From an uncultured Litoreibacter sp. (GTDB lineage Bacteria; Pseudomonadota; Alphaproteobacteria; Rhodobacterales; Rhodobacteraceae): DNA of 64,000 nt. The notes under the pieces are model-generated. The model was not told the DNA's origin and searched no databases. It worked only from the letters and a program-made list of their open reading frames with translations. Below are positions 31,806 through 39,834 of the stretch, one piece after another. The translations under genes were made by a program, and so were the position numbers. The stretch is from assembly GCA_947494435.1 (NCBI GenBank), contig CANLUY010000001.1:734001-798000 (forward strand), in the 5' to 3' direction. The first letter of the stretch is position 1, and each line of letters begins with the position of its first letter.

Positions 31806-33632
31806 TCACGCCTGTTTCTTGGCCAAGTCACCATCAATTTTTCGCGCATAGCCACGTGGCGTATACATACGTGGACCCTCGCCCAAAGCAGCCAGCTTAG
31901 AGTGGCTTGAGCCAATCAAGACAACGGTCAGCATATCGACCTCGTCGACATCCAGTTCTGACAGTTTTAGATAACGCACGTCTTCCTCCGGTCTCCCTAG
32001 GGAACTAGCCAACATGACCGGCGTATTTGCAGGGCGGTGTTGCAACAAGATATCTCGTGCCTCCGCCAACAATGTCCGTCTTCGCTTTGAAACCGGGTTA
32101 TAGAAAGCGATCACAAAATCGCCCTCTGCGGCAGCTTGAAGCCGCTTCACGATATCTTCGCGTGGTGTCAGTAAGTCAGACAATGAGATTGCGCAAAAGT
32201 CATGACCCAAGGGCGCTCCTGCGCGTGCAGCAGCCCCCTGAAGTGCAGACACACCCGGTGCTGAGATCACCTCAACCCGGCGCGCGGCATCACTTACACC
32301 CATCTCGCTTGCCCGCCGATCGAGTAGTTCGAAGACCAGCGCGCCCATCGCATAGATCCCTGCATCACCGGAACAAATCAGCGCAACGTTGCGACCCTCG
32401 CCAGCGCGCTCCAATGCGTAGCGGCAACGATCTTCTTCACCACCCAGCGGAAAATCAGAACGTTGTTTGCCAAATGCCAGCGGCCCGAGCAAGTCAATAT
32501 AGAGGCCATAGCCAACAAGCTCTTCGGCCTCTTGCACCAGCTTAGATGCCTCCGGAGTCCGCCAAGAATGCTGGCCTGGGCCAATTCCAATGATTGACAA
32601 CTTGCCACGCGCGCGTCCACGCAATTCAACGATTGGTACCGGTGAGCTTGCGACTGCACAGGTCGCATTCTTGGTCTTTGACTTTTCTACTCGCAAGGAC
32701 GCGTCCGGACCTGCTCCGGCCAGTGCAGCAGCCTCGCTGACCCCGTGGCAGCCGACCTCGGCGAAAACAACGTCAGAGGGGTTAGCCAAACGCGGCGTTT
32801 CGTCCTCAAGCGCGGCCGCATCGTAAATTCTCACAGGCAAACGATATTTTGCGGATACGGCATGTATCGCGGGCTCATCAGCCTTCAGATCAAGCGTATA
32901 GATCGCTTTGATGGCTGCAGGTGAAAGTTGTGCTTCTTCTAGGCATCGCTCGACCAGCTGCAGCATTTCGTCTGGGTCGCAATTCCTTGCGCAACCAAGT
33001 CCAAGCGTAAAACGCTGCGGGGCAAAAACCAACGCATCTGGGCTATCAGACTGTGGGGCAGTTGAGCATATCAGAGACACACCCTTTCCCTTAGGCAAAT
33101 CGCTCAACCATTCGGCCTGATCAGCGGCGTCTCCTTCGATTTTTGCGCCCTCTCCCGACAGAAGAGCAGCCATTACATTCTTTGCATTCTGCGGGTTCGT
33201 TAGAACCCAGCCCGCTGGTGGTTCATCAAGTGACACACCAAGCGCGACATCGCCGGCAGTCGTCACAGCGGCTGTTGCATTTAGCGCAGTTGCAATTTGT
33301 CCAGCCAGCCGGTTCGCACCACGGTGTCCCCCAAGCAAAGGCACAACAACCGCGCCATCGTCGGAAACGGACAACACAGGTGGCTCTGTCACCTTATCCG
33401 CGAGCAGCGGTGCAACGGCCCTGATCAAAATACCGGATGCGCAAACACCGACAATCGGCGTACCTGCAGCAAACAAGGTGCGCGCATGGTCAAGAGCGTT
33501 GGCAAAAAATACGTCGGCGCGTTCGACACGGTCTTCACGACCATGCACTGGTGCGCCAAGCACTGCGCTGATGCGGTGGGCAATGTCTTCACCCGCACGG
33601 TTTAGACAAAGAACAACAGGCTTTACAGCCAT
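31806..33632 (-). CDS. cobJ: CbiG / precorrin-3B C17-methyltransferase (CobJ) fusion protein
   Basis: A 608-residue fusion. Residues about 50-132 are a CbiG N-terminal domain (VGVCASGILIRAVAPLLADK, LLGGHRGANRLA). Residues about 205-325 are a CbiG/CobE C-terminal domain (LGLGCARNCDPDEML, IYTLDLKADEPAI, AEVGCHGVSEAAAL). From about residue 344 a SAM-dependent methylase follows (LSIIGIGPGQHSWRTPEA, CSGDAGIYAMGAL), which is CobJ/CbiH, methylating C-17 with ring contraction. CbiG opens the ring-A lactone in the anaerobic pathway and its C-terminal part is equivalent to CobE. AAGGAG precedes the start. Confidence 0.94.
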   Translation of the reverse strand: MAVKPVVLCLNRAGEDIAHRISAVLGAPVHGREDRVERADVFFANALDHARTLFAAGTPIVGVCASGILIRAVAPLLADKVTEPPVLSVSDDGAVVVPLLGGHRGANRLAGQIATALNATAAVTTAGDVALGVSLDEPPAGWVLTNPQNAKNVMAALLSGEGAKIEGDAADQAEWLSDLPKGKGVSLICSTAPQSDSPDALVFAPQRFTLGLGCARNCDPDEMLQLVERCLEEAQLSPAAIKAIYTLDLKADEPAIHAVSAKYRLPVRIYDAAALEDETPRLANPSDVVFAEVGCHGVSEAAALAGAGPDASLRVEKSKTKNATCAVASSPVPIVELRGRARGKLSIIGIGPGQHSWRTPEASKLVQEAEELVGYGLYIDLLGPLAFGKQRSDFPLGGEEDRCRYALERAGEGRNVALICSGDAGIYAMGALVFELLDRRASEMGVSDAARRVEVISAPGVSALQGAAARAGAPLGHDFCAISLSDLLTPREDIVKRLQAAAEGDFVIAFYNPVSKRRRTLLAEARDILLQHRPANTPVMLASSLGRPEEDVRYLKLSELDVDEVDMLTVVLIGSSHSKLAALGEGPRMYTPRGYARKIDGDLAKKQA

Positions 33633-34324
33633 GGGTCTGCTCCTTTCGTGAGCAAAATCATCGAAAAATATGGCGCCTTTTCAGGAGCTTGTGCGAGGGG
33701 TAGCACCACTTCCTCAGGAAGTGACGCACGCTCTATGTACATCGCTTGGTCCGTCAAACCGAGGCTTTCGATCACGTCGCGAATTTTGGACAGATGCCGC
33801 CCGACCTTCATAATCGCGACGCTTTCGGCCCCTTCAATTCGGGTTTTCAGCTCATCTGCACCTAGAGGACCAGGCAGGACCGTCAGGCGTTCATTCCGTG
33901 CGGCCAGTGGCATCGCGGCGCGCGCAGCGCAGGTTGTGATGGAGGTCACACCGGGGATGATCTGGACGTCATAATGGTCGGTCAAACGTGCAAACAAGTA
34001 CATAAAAGATCCATAGAAAAACGGATCTCCTTCGCAAAGGCAGATAACATTTTCGTCTGAATCCAACGCTTTAGCGATTTCAGCCGCGCCTAGATCGTAG
34101 GCTTTCTGTGCTGGAGCGCGCTCAGTCGTCATCGGGACGTCCATGCGAATTTCATGTGTGCCTTCCGGGATCAAGTCGGCTGCAATCGCACGCGCGAAAC
34201 TGTCGCCCCCTGCGAGGGTCGGATAGGCGATTGTCGTTGCTGTTTCGATAAGGCGCGCGGCTTTCAGCGTTATTAATTCCGGATCACCGGGGCCGAGGCC
34301 AATACCGTATAGGGTGCCACTCAT
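33623..34324 (-). CDS. cobI: Precorrin-2 C20-methyltransferase
   Basis: CobI methylates precorrin-2 at C-20 to give precorrin-3A. The 233-residue protein has the family N-terminus GTLYGIGLGPGDPELITLKA and ENVICLCEGDPFFYGSFMYL, plus a C-terminal ESLGLTDQAMYIERASLPEE typical of CobI/CbiL. I choose the ATG at 34324, which overlaps the cobL stop (ATGA); a further ATG at 34342 would extend into cobL by six more codons. Its stop overlaps the following fusion gene by ten bases. Confidence 0.96.
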   Translation of the reverse strand: MSGTLYGIGLGPGDPELITLKAARLIETATTIAYPTLAGGDSFARAIAADLIPEGTHEIRMDVPMTTERAPAQKAYDLGAAEIAKALDSDENVICLCEGDPFFYGSFMYLFARLTDHYDVQIIPGVTSITTCAARAAMPLAARNERLTVLPGPLGADELKTRIEGAESVAIMKVGRHLSKIRDVIESLGLTDQAMYIERASLPEEVVLPLAQAPEKAPYFSMILLTKGADPWL

Positions 34325-35538
34325 CGCTTCACGAGGCTCCATTGGGTCACGGTCATGGAGGGGCGCCAGCCTGTCAAACGGCCCACGGCTTCAGCGCGTT
34401 CGACGCCGATTTTGACGAGCTGTCCGCCGTGTTTTTTGTGTAGCGCAATGAGCAATGCTTCGCTTTCTAAAGTCACAGCATTCGCGACAAGACGGCCCAG
34501 TGGACGCAGGTTTTCCCAAGCAATATCAAAGGTTTCTTCGCTTAGTCCGCCACCAATGAAAATTGCATCAGGAGCCGCGAGATTGCTTAATGCCTCTGGG
34601 ACGGAACCGTCAATCAGTTCGAGTTTTGGAGCGCCCAAGGCCAGCGCGTTTTCACCAGCCATGGCACGTCTGTCGGCGCGGGGTTCGATGCCGATGGCGC
34701 GGGCGTATCTTGCGGCGCGCATCCATTCGATTGCGACGGAACCGGAACCGGCGCCGATATCCCATAAAAGCGCGCCACGCATGGGCATGAGTTTTGCAAG
34801 TGTGGCGGCCCTAACCTCTTGTTTTGTCATGGTTCCATCGGATTGGAACAGGCTGTCATCAAGGCCGGGGACGCGTGGCAAAAGGGCCGCGTCGGGGGCA
34901 GCGATGCAGTTGACGGCGAGGGTATTGAACGCCGGGACCTCGTGGCTCCAATTCTCCGCAACCCCTTCAAAACGCAGCTCTTTTTCACCACCCATATTGG
35001 CGAGAACGGTCATCTCGGACTTACCGAAACCGCGCTCTGACAGGAATTTTGCAATTTGTGCAGGTGTTTCAGCGCCCGTTGTCAGGATGATAAGCTTTTG
35101 ATCTGGTTGAATAAAAGCGACCATCTGGTGTACGGGGCGGCCGTGGACGGTGAGGGTTTCAACGTCGGCGAGGCTCCAGCCCATGCGGGCGGCGGTGAGT
35201 TGAAATGCGCTGAGTTGCGGGTGATAAACGATCTGAGACGGGTCGATAGAGCGGCCTATTCGAGCACCGATTGAGAACCAAAGCGGGTCGCCTGTCGCCA
35301 AGACGACAACGCGTTTTCCTTTATATTCCAACAGCTTGTCAATAAGCGCGTCAAAGGGCGAAGGCCAAGCGACACGCTGTGCTTTGACGCCATCGGAGAG
35401 CTCATGATGGCGATCGCCACCGATGATAATTTCGGCAGCTTCAACGACAGCGCGGGTAGCAGGTGCGAGGCCGTCCATACCGTCCTCGCCAATGCCCACA
35501 ATATGCAACCATTTGTTAGGGTTTGCGTGTTCAGACAT
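34321..35538 (-). CDS. cobL: Precorrin-6B C5,15-methyltransferase (decarboxylating)
   Basis: CobL is a two-domain enzyme: CbiE-like methylase (residues about 10-200, WLHIVGIGEDGMDGLAPATR) that acts at C-5, and CbiT-like methylase (about 215-400, GALLWDIGAGSGSVAIEWMR) that methylates C-15 and decarboxylates the C-12 acetate. Both domains are complete. I use the ATG at 35538 with GGGGTAAG upstream; an earlier start at 35592 would run back almost to the cobH stop and adds a sequence unlike the family. Length of 405 residues is as expected. Confidence 0.97.
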   Translation of the reverse strand: MSEHANPNKWLHIVGIGEDGMDGLAPATRAVVEAAEIIIGGDRHHELSDGVKAQRVAWPSPFDALIDKLLEYKGKRVVVLATGDPLWFSIGARIGRSIDPSQIVYHPQLSAFQLTAARMGWSLADVETLTVHGRPVHQMVAFIQPDQKLIILTTGAETPAQIAKFLSERGFGKSEMTVLANMGGEKELRFEGVAENWSHEVPAFNTLAVNCIAAPDAALLPRVPGLDDSLFQSDGTMTKQEVRAATLAKLMPMRGALLWDIGAGSGSVAIEWMRAARYARAIGIEPRADRRAMAGENALALGAPKLELIDGSVPEALSNLAAPDAIFIGGGLSEETFDIAWENLRPLGRLVANAVTLESEALLIALHKKHGGQLVKIGVERAEAVGRLTGWRPSMTVTQWSLVKR

Positions 35539-35594
35539 GCGTCTTACCCCATCTAGTACAAGATTTTTCGACCCAAAACCCAACTTGTACAACT

Positions 35595-36236
35595 TTATCC
35601 ATGGCTGATCTCCGGCAATCCGGCGGCCAGCGCGTTCACGGCAGCTGATGCGATTGCGGAGCCACCCTTGCGTCCGCGCAGGGCCACGAAATCACAGCCG
35701 CGCGGATTTGCGGCGAGCTCTGCTTTGGATTCGGCGGCGCCTACGAAACCGACTGGGAAGCCAAGAATGACGGCGGGTTTTGGAAAGCCTTGGTCGATCA
35801 GTTCCAAGAGGTGGAAAAGGGCGGTCGGAGCGTTGCCGATGGCGACGACAGCACCTTCGATATACGGCTCCCACAATTCAACTGCGGCAGCGGAGCGGGT
35901 GTTGCTGATGTCGGCGGCGCGGGCGGGAACGGTGTCATTGTTCAATGTCACGATGACATCGTTGTCGGCAGGCAGGTAGCGTCGGATGATGCCTGCACCG
36001 ACCATCTCGCAATCGCAAAGGATCGGTTTTCCCTCCGTAAGTGCGGCGTGACCGGCGGTATAGGCGGTGTCGGAGAAGGCCAGACGGTCAGCAATCTCGA
36101 CCATGCCGCAGGCGTGGATGACGCGGGTGGCGAGACGATCCAAACCATTTGGAAAGCGATCAAGACTGGCCTCAGCTTGCACTGTGGCGAAGCTGGCGGC
36201 GTAGATCGCTTTTGGGTCTGTCTCGTAGGGGCGCAT
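35595..36236 (-). CDS. cobH: Precorrin-8X methylmutase
   Basis: CobH moves the methyl group from C-11 to C-12 to make hydrogenobyrinic acid. The 213-residue protein contains IHACGMVEIADRLAFSD, where the histidine is the catalytic residue of the family, followed by CDCEMVGAGIIRRYLPA-type sequence and GNAPTALFHLLELI, then FPVGFVGAAESKAEL. Its start overlaps the cbiX stop by one base (TGATG). The length matches the family. Confidence 0.97.
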   Translation of the reverse strand: MRPYETDPKAIYAASFATVQAEASLDRFPNGLDRLATRVIHACGMVEIADRLAFSDTAYTAGHAALTEGKPILCDCEMVGAGIIRRYLPADNDVIVTLNNDTVPARAADISNTRSAAAVELWEPYIEGAVVAIGNAPTALFHLLELIDQGFPKPAVILGFPVGFVGAAESKAELAANPRGCDFVALRGRKGGSAIASAAVNALAAGLPEISHG

Positions 36237-37435
36237 CAGGCTTTGGTTTTCCGAGCGGACTCTGGACCATGCGGGTGTTTCGCATGCGGGTAGACCGCGT
36301 GGACATGGTTATGATGGTGCCCGTGGTCGTGATCATGATCGTGGTGGTGATGATGGTGATCATGTTGTGCCTCTAAGCGGCACATACCGGTGCAGAACGT
36401 GTCGCAAAGCGCGCAGTCTGAGACGTTGGAACCGGGGGCAGAGGCACCTTGGCCTTCGACATGGTGGTGATGGCTTTCTTGGATCGCGCCGACCTCAGAC
36501 TCAAACCCCAGAACTTGCGTGCGGTATTTGCACAGGACGCAAGTCGGGGGTGGTGTGTCGGCAAAGGCCGGATGCTGGCGTTGTTCCGGTGTGATGTGGC
36601 GGTGTTCGCCATTGTCGAAGGCCAAAACCTGTTCGCGGTAGGCGCAGATACCGCAGTTGGGCGGTGGGTTCGCGCCCATTTGTTCGGTGACGCGCTCGGC
36701 GAAGGTTTCCAGAACTTTTGCGTGGTCGTTTAGATAGCCTGCTTTGACGAATTCTAAGTCTGTGTGTTCCGCCGCCACCTGATCGGTAAAGCCATAGATG
36801 CGGTCGATCAAAATGCCGGTGAAGAGGAAATACGGGAAGACGATGATACGCTTGTAGCCGAGCTTGGCGGCGTGTTGCAGGCAAGGCTCGACCAGCGGGA
36901 AAGTGACGCCGGAATAGCCGACCTCCACCCAGCCAAAGCCCATGCCTTCGTGCAGCATGCGGGCGATTTTGGCGACGTTGCCGTTGGCGTCTGGATCGGA
37001 GGCACCGCGCCCGATGACGACGAGGCAGGTGTCTTCATTGGCGACATGTTTGGTGGCGTTTGCCTGATCAACGGCGTCCTGAATGCGCGCACCAGCGGCG
37101 GCGATCATCTTGGGATCGACACCGAGTTCGCGGCCATAGGAGATATCAATGCCATGTTTGGCGGCATAGGTGTTCAGCACCGTGGGGATGTCATTCTTGG
37201 AGTGCATGGCGGCGAAGAGCATGCCGGGGACGGCAAGGATTTTGTCGCAGCCCTTTTCGCGCAGCTTATCGAGGCCGTCGCGGATCACGGGGTTGGCGAA
37301 TTCGAGGTAGCCGTATTCGACTTCCCACTCCGGCGGGAAGTGGCTGGGCAATTTGTCCGCGAGAACGGAAAATTGGTCGACCGCGGCTTGGCTGCGTGAG
37401 CCATGGCCACAGATCATGACGCCAATTTTGCTCAT
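36236..37435 (-). CDS. cbiX: CbiX-type cobaltochelatase with Cys- and His-rich C-terminus
   Basis: A 399-residue long-form CbiX (sirohydrochlorin or precorrin cobalt chelatase). Residues 1-250 carry two chelatase halves; the metal-site histidines His11 (ICGHGSR) and His78 (AAMHSKNDIP) are present. Residues 255-315 hold two copies of a CxxC unit, CGICAYREQVLAF and CVLCKYRTQVLGF; CALC and CTGMC follow at 341-352. A His/Asp tail spans 358-390. Long CbiX proteins are known to bind an Fe-S centre through a Cys motif and to have His-rich segments. Here the His tail may store or deliver cobalt. It lies in the cobalamin operon between a small membrane protein and cobH. Confidence 0.9.
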   Translation of the reverse strand: MSKIGVMICGHGSRSQAAVDQFSVLADKLPSHFPPEWEVEYGYLEFANPVIRDGLDKLREKGCDKILAVPGMLFAAMHSKNDIPTVLNTYAAKHGIDISYGRELGVDPKMIAAAGARIQDAVDQANATKHVANEDTCLVVIGRGASDPDANGNVAKIARMLHEGMGFGWVEVGYSGVTFPLVEPCLQHAAKLGYKRIIVFPYFLFTGILIDRIYGFTDQVAAEHTDLEFVKAGYLNDHAKVLETFAERVTEQMGANPPPNCGICAYREQVLAFDNGEHRHITPEQRQHPAFADTPPPTCVLCKYRTQVLGFESEVGAIQESHHHHVEGQGASAPGSNVSDCALCDTFCTGMCRLEAQHDHHHHHHDHDHDHGHHHNHVHAVYPHAKHPHGPESARKTKA

Positions 37436-37653
37436 GCGGGTTCCTCCTCAGTGGCTTCTTCTTCTGCCTCTTCGGGTTCGGCCTCTGGGTTTTTCTTGCC
37501 CTTCAGGACACCCCAGATTGCAACGCCCGCCGCTGCGCCAATGGCGATACCCGCGATCCAATGATCATGGCCTGCGAGCCCACCGATATGTCCGACATGC
37601 GCCATTGCGGGCGTGGCAAAGAGCATCGTTGTGGCAAGGAGCAAGCGGGTCAT
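37432..37653 (-). CDS. Small secreted or membrane protein with His motif, first in the cbiX-cobM operon (DUF6732-like)
   Basis: A 73-residue protein. It has a signal peptide (MTRLLLATTMLFATPAMAHV), then HIGGLAGHDHWIAGIAIGAA, including a histidine cluster HVGHIGGLAGHDH and a transmembrane helix, and a highly acidic tail. The histidines could bind a metal ion such as cobalt, which fits its position: its stop overlaps the cbiX start (ATGA), making it the first gene of the cobalamin operon. Assignment to DUF6732 is from memory. Function unknown. Confidence 0.8.
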   Translation of the reverse strand: MTRLLLATTMLFATPAMAHVGHIGGLAGHDHWIAGIAIGAAAGVAIWGVLKGKKNPEAEPEEAEEEATEEEPA

Positions 37654-37942
37654 CGGCGTACCTTTCGTTCATCTCAATATGGGAGAGGAGATCGCAGGCG
37701 ATCCGTTCTGACGATGCAACCGGTGGACCCCCTGTTTGGGTCGATCCGAGGGCCGCCAACCTCTCTGGGGCGCACGCCCCTCGTCTGAGTCGATGGTTTA
37801 TCTGTCTGTGCCTTGCGCCGCAATGGGGGAAGCGGCGCGGCGGGTTCCATTTGCGGCACGCGCAGTTTCTGTGCGCGAGTATGGGAAGACGGGTCGGGTT
37901 CGGTGCGCTAAGTCACACCCAACAGCGAAAAGGAGCACTGCA
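37654..37942. other. 289-base intergenic region between the cobalamin operon and the glutathionyl-hydroquinone reductase gene
   Basis: This divergent region must contain both promoters. I found no B12-box or other cobalamin riboswitch elements on the minus strand upstream of the operon, although the other cobalamin operon has one. It contains several GC-rich inverted repeats, for example GGGGCGCACGCCCC at about 37767-37780 and GCGCACAGAAACTGCGCG (minus strand) near 37860-37877; a structured leader or small RNA is possible but unproven. No protein gene is convincing. Confidence 0.4.
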
Positions 37943-38917
37943 ATGGGACAACTGGTAGACGGCACATGGCACGACACGTGGTATGATACGAAGTCGACGG
38001 GTGGCGCATTCAAGCGGACCACCGCAGGATTTCGCAACTGGATCACCGCAGACGGATCTGCCGGACCATCTGGCGAGGGCGGCTTTGCTGCTGAGGCGGG
38101 TCGCTACCACCTATACGTTTCGCACGCGTGTCCTTGGGCACATCGGACGCTGATCTTCCGCAAACTCAAGGGTCTGGAAGACCTGATCAGTGTTTCGGTC
38201 GTGCATCCTGATATGATGGGGGACGGGTGGACGTTCGAGACGGACGATCACGGGGCCACCGGTGATCAGCTATACGGGCTGCCTTTTGCACGCGATATCT
38301 ACACCAAGGCTGATCCGAACGTGTCAGGCCGCGTCACGGTGCCTATCCTGTGGGACACACAGCGCGAGACGATTGTGAGCAATGAAAGCTCTGAGATTAT
38401 TCGGATGTTCAACACAGCCTTTGACGGGATCACCGGCAATGGCTTGGATTTTTGGCCGGAGGATCTGCGTGAGGCCATCGAGCCGGTGAATACGCGGATC
38501 TATGACACGTTGAATAACGGTGTTTACAAGTCTGGCTTTGCCACCACGCAAGACGCGTATGACGCGGCGGTGCATCCGTTGTTCGAGACGCTGGAGTGGT
38601 TGGAAGAGCGTTTGTCGTCAAACCGCTATCTGATGGGGGACAGGATTACAGAGGCTGACTGGCGCTTGTTTACAACGCTGGTGCGGTTCGATCCGGTGTA
38701 TCATTTGCACTTCAAGTGTAACCTCAAGCGTATTGTCGATTACCCGAACCTTTGGGCGTACACGCGTGAGCTATACCAATGGGACGGGGTCGCGGAGACG
38801 GTGAATTTCGATCACATCGTGCGGCATTACCATTACAGCCACGAGACGATTAATCCGCACCGGATCATCCCGATCAATCCGGCGCTTGCATGGGACGCGC
38901 CACACGGGCGCGGTTAG
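37943..38917 (+). CDS. Glutathionyl-hydroquinone reductase (ECM4/YqjG type)
   Basis: A Xi-class glutathione transferase of 324 residues that reduces glutathionyl-hydroquinones to hydroquinones. The thioredoxin-like domain carries SHACPWAHRTLIFRKLKGLE, with catalytic Cys in CPWA. VPILWDTQRETIVSNESSEI and the helical domain's VHPLFETLEWLEERL and FTTLVRFDPVYHLHFKCNL follow. I use the ATG at 37943, where AAGGAG lies eight bases upstream; an in-frame start at 37736 yields a long tail that resembles nothing. It is convergent with the receiver-domain gene. Confidence 0.95.
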   Translation: MGQLVDGTWHDTWYDTKSTGGAFKRTTAGFRNWITADGSAGPSGEGGFAAEAGRYHLYVSHACPWAHRTLIFRKLKGLEDLISVSVVHPDMMGDGWTFETDDHGATGDQLYGLPFARDIYTKADPNVSGRVTVPILWDTQRETIVSNESSEIIRMFNTAFDGITGNGLDFWPEDLREAIEPVNTRIYDTLNNGVYKSGFATTQDAYDAAVHPLFETLEWLEERLSSNRYLMGDRITEADWRLFTTLVRFDPVYHLHFKCNLKRIVDYPNLWAYTRELYQWDGVAETVNFDHIVRHYHYSHETINPHRIIPINPALAWDAPHGRG

Positions 38918-39270
38918 CGTGCGTGATGTGCCACGAGGGCTGCGATGTCCTCCGGCGGAACGGCTGCGGGCATGAGCGCGCAGGCATTCGACATGTAGCT
39001 AAAGATCGACCCATCCGAAAAGAAGCTGCTGGAGGTGACGAAAATCACCTTGCAGTCCGGGTGTCTGTAGCTGGCGTAATCTGCCACCGCCATCGCGCTG
39101 CCGCGCGACAGGTCCAGGTTAACAACCATGATCTCAAAACGGAAATCCTGGATGGCTTCGACCGCCTCTGACTGGCTGGTCGCAACGTCAACCAAGGCGC
39201 CCAACCTCTCGATATGGCTGCACCAAATCTGACCCAACTTTGGGTCGTTCTCAACAATTAATACTCTCAT
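38914..39270 (-). CDS. Degenerate receiver (CheY-like) domain protein
   Basis: A 118-residue stand-alone receiver-fold protein. The N-terminus RVLIVENDPKLGQIWCSHIE has an acidic pocket (Glu7, Asp9), but the phosphoacceptor Asp expected in strand 3 appears as Asn51 (MVVNLDLSRGS), and the conserved Lys near the C-terminus is missing (CALMPAAVPPEDI). Thr in VIFVTSS is kept. It is therefore probably a pseudo-receiver that does not use standard phosphotransfer. No DNA-binding domain follows. It overlaps the convergent reductase by four bases. Role unknown. Confidence 0.85.
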   Translation of the reverse strand: MRVLIVENDPKLGQIWCSHIERLGALVDVATSQSEAVEAIQDFRFEIMVVNLDLSRGSAMAVADYASYRHPDCKVIFVTSSSFFSDGSIFSYMSNACALMPAAVPPEDIAALVAHHAR

Positions 39271-39459
39271 TGGCTGTCCGACCTTTTTGGTTGGCCGGTA
39301 CGCTCCCCCGTTAATAGCACGGGTTCGTTTTGCGCCGCGGGAGTTAACAAAGAATTAACGTCAACGTAAACCTATTAAGCATCGGCGTGATCTTGCTTCT
39401 TTGCCCCGAATCCGCTTGATGGAGCTTGGCGAAACGCAGGCAATTGGCAAGGGAAGACC

Positions 39460-39834
39460 ATGAGCAGTTTGATCACCATATGCGACACCTGCAAAGGTGA
39501 AGATTGGGAAACGCGCGGCATCGAGGTCACAGATGGAGAGAGCTTTGCCGATCTGATTGAGGCGGCCGCAGAAGGCCAGCCCGGCGTTACGACACGGCGC
39601 CATTCTTGTCTGATGGGCTGCGCGCGGGCGTGCAATGTCACGATCCAAAGTGCGGGTAAGTTGAACTATACGCTAGGCGAGTTTGAACCGTCTCAAGAGG
39701 CCGCTGAGGCTGTTGTCGCTTACGCGGCTTTGCACGCGGAAAGTGAGACAGGGCAAGTGCCTTATCGGCAGTGGCCGCAGGCGATCAAGGGCCATTTCGT
39801 CACGCGCCATCCGCCTTTGCCATCTGATGACTGA
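39460..39834 (+). CDS. DUF1636 family protein, cobalamin-cluster associated
   Basis: A 124-residue protein with four or five conserved cysteines: CDTCKG at the N-terminus and HSCLMGCARACNVTIQ in the middle, a pattern resembling ferredoxin-type or zinc-binding folds of the DUF1636 family. DUF1636 genes are repeatedly found with cobalamin genes in alphaproteobacteria, consistent with a metal-related role, but activity is unknown. It is coupled to cobC (8-base overlap) and forms a unit with cbiB. Confidence 0.87.
   Translation: MSSLITICDTCKGEDWETRGIEVTDGESFADLIEAAAEGQPGVTTRRHSCLMGCARACNVTIQSAGKLNYTLGEFEPSQEAAEAVVAYAALHAESETGQVPYRQWPQAIKGHFVTRHPPLPSDD

Noticed and set aside
36300-36365. Simple-sequence repeat of GTG/ATG/CAT type
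   Set aside because: It is the coding sequence for the His/Asp-rich CbiX tail, not an independent repeat or regulatory element.
39370-39459. Possible B12-box-like sequence upstream of DUF1636-cobC-cbiB (GGCAAGGGAAGACC)
   Set aside because: It lacks the AGCCAGGAGACC core and the other conserved riboswitch segments; I do not count it as a cobalamin riboswitch.
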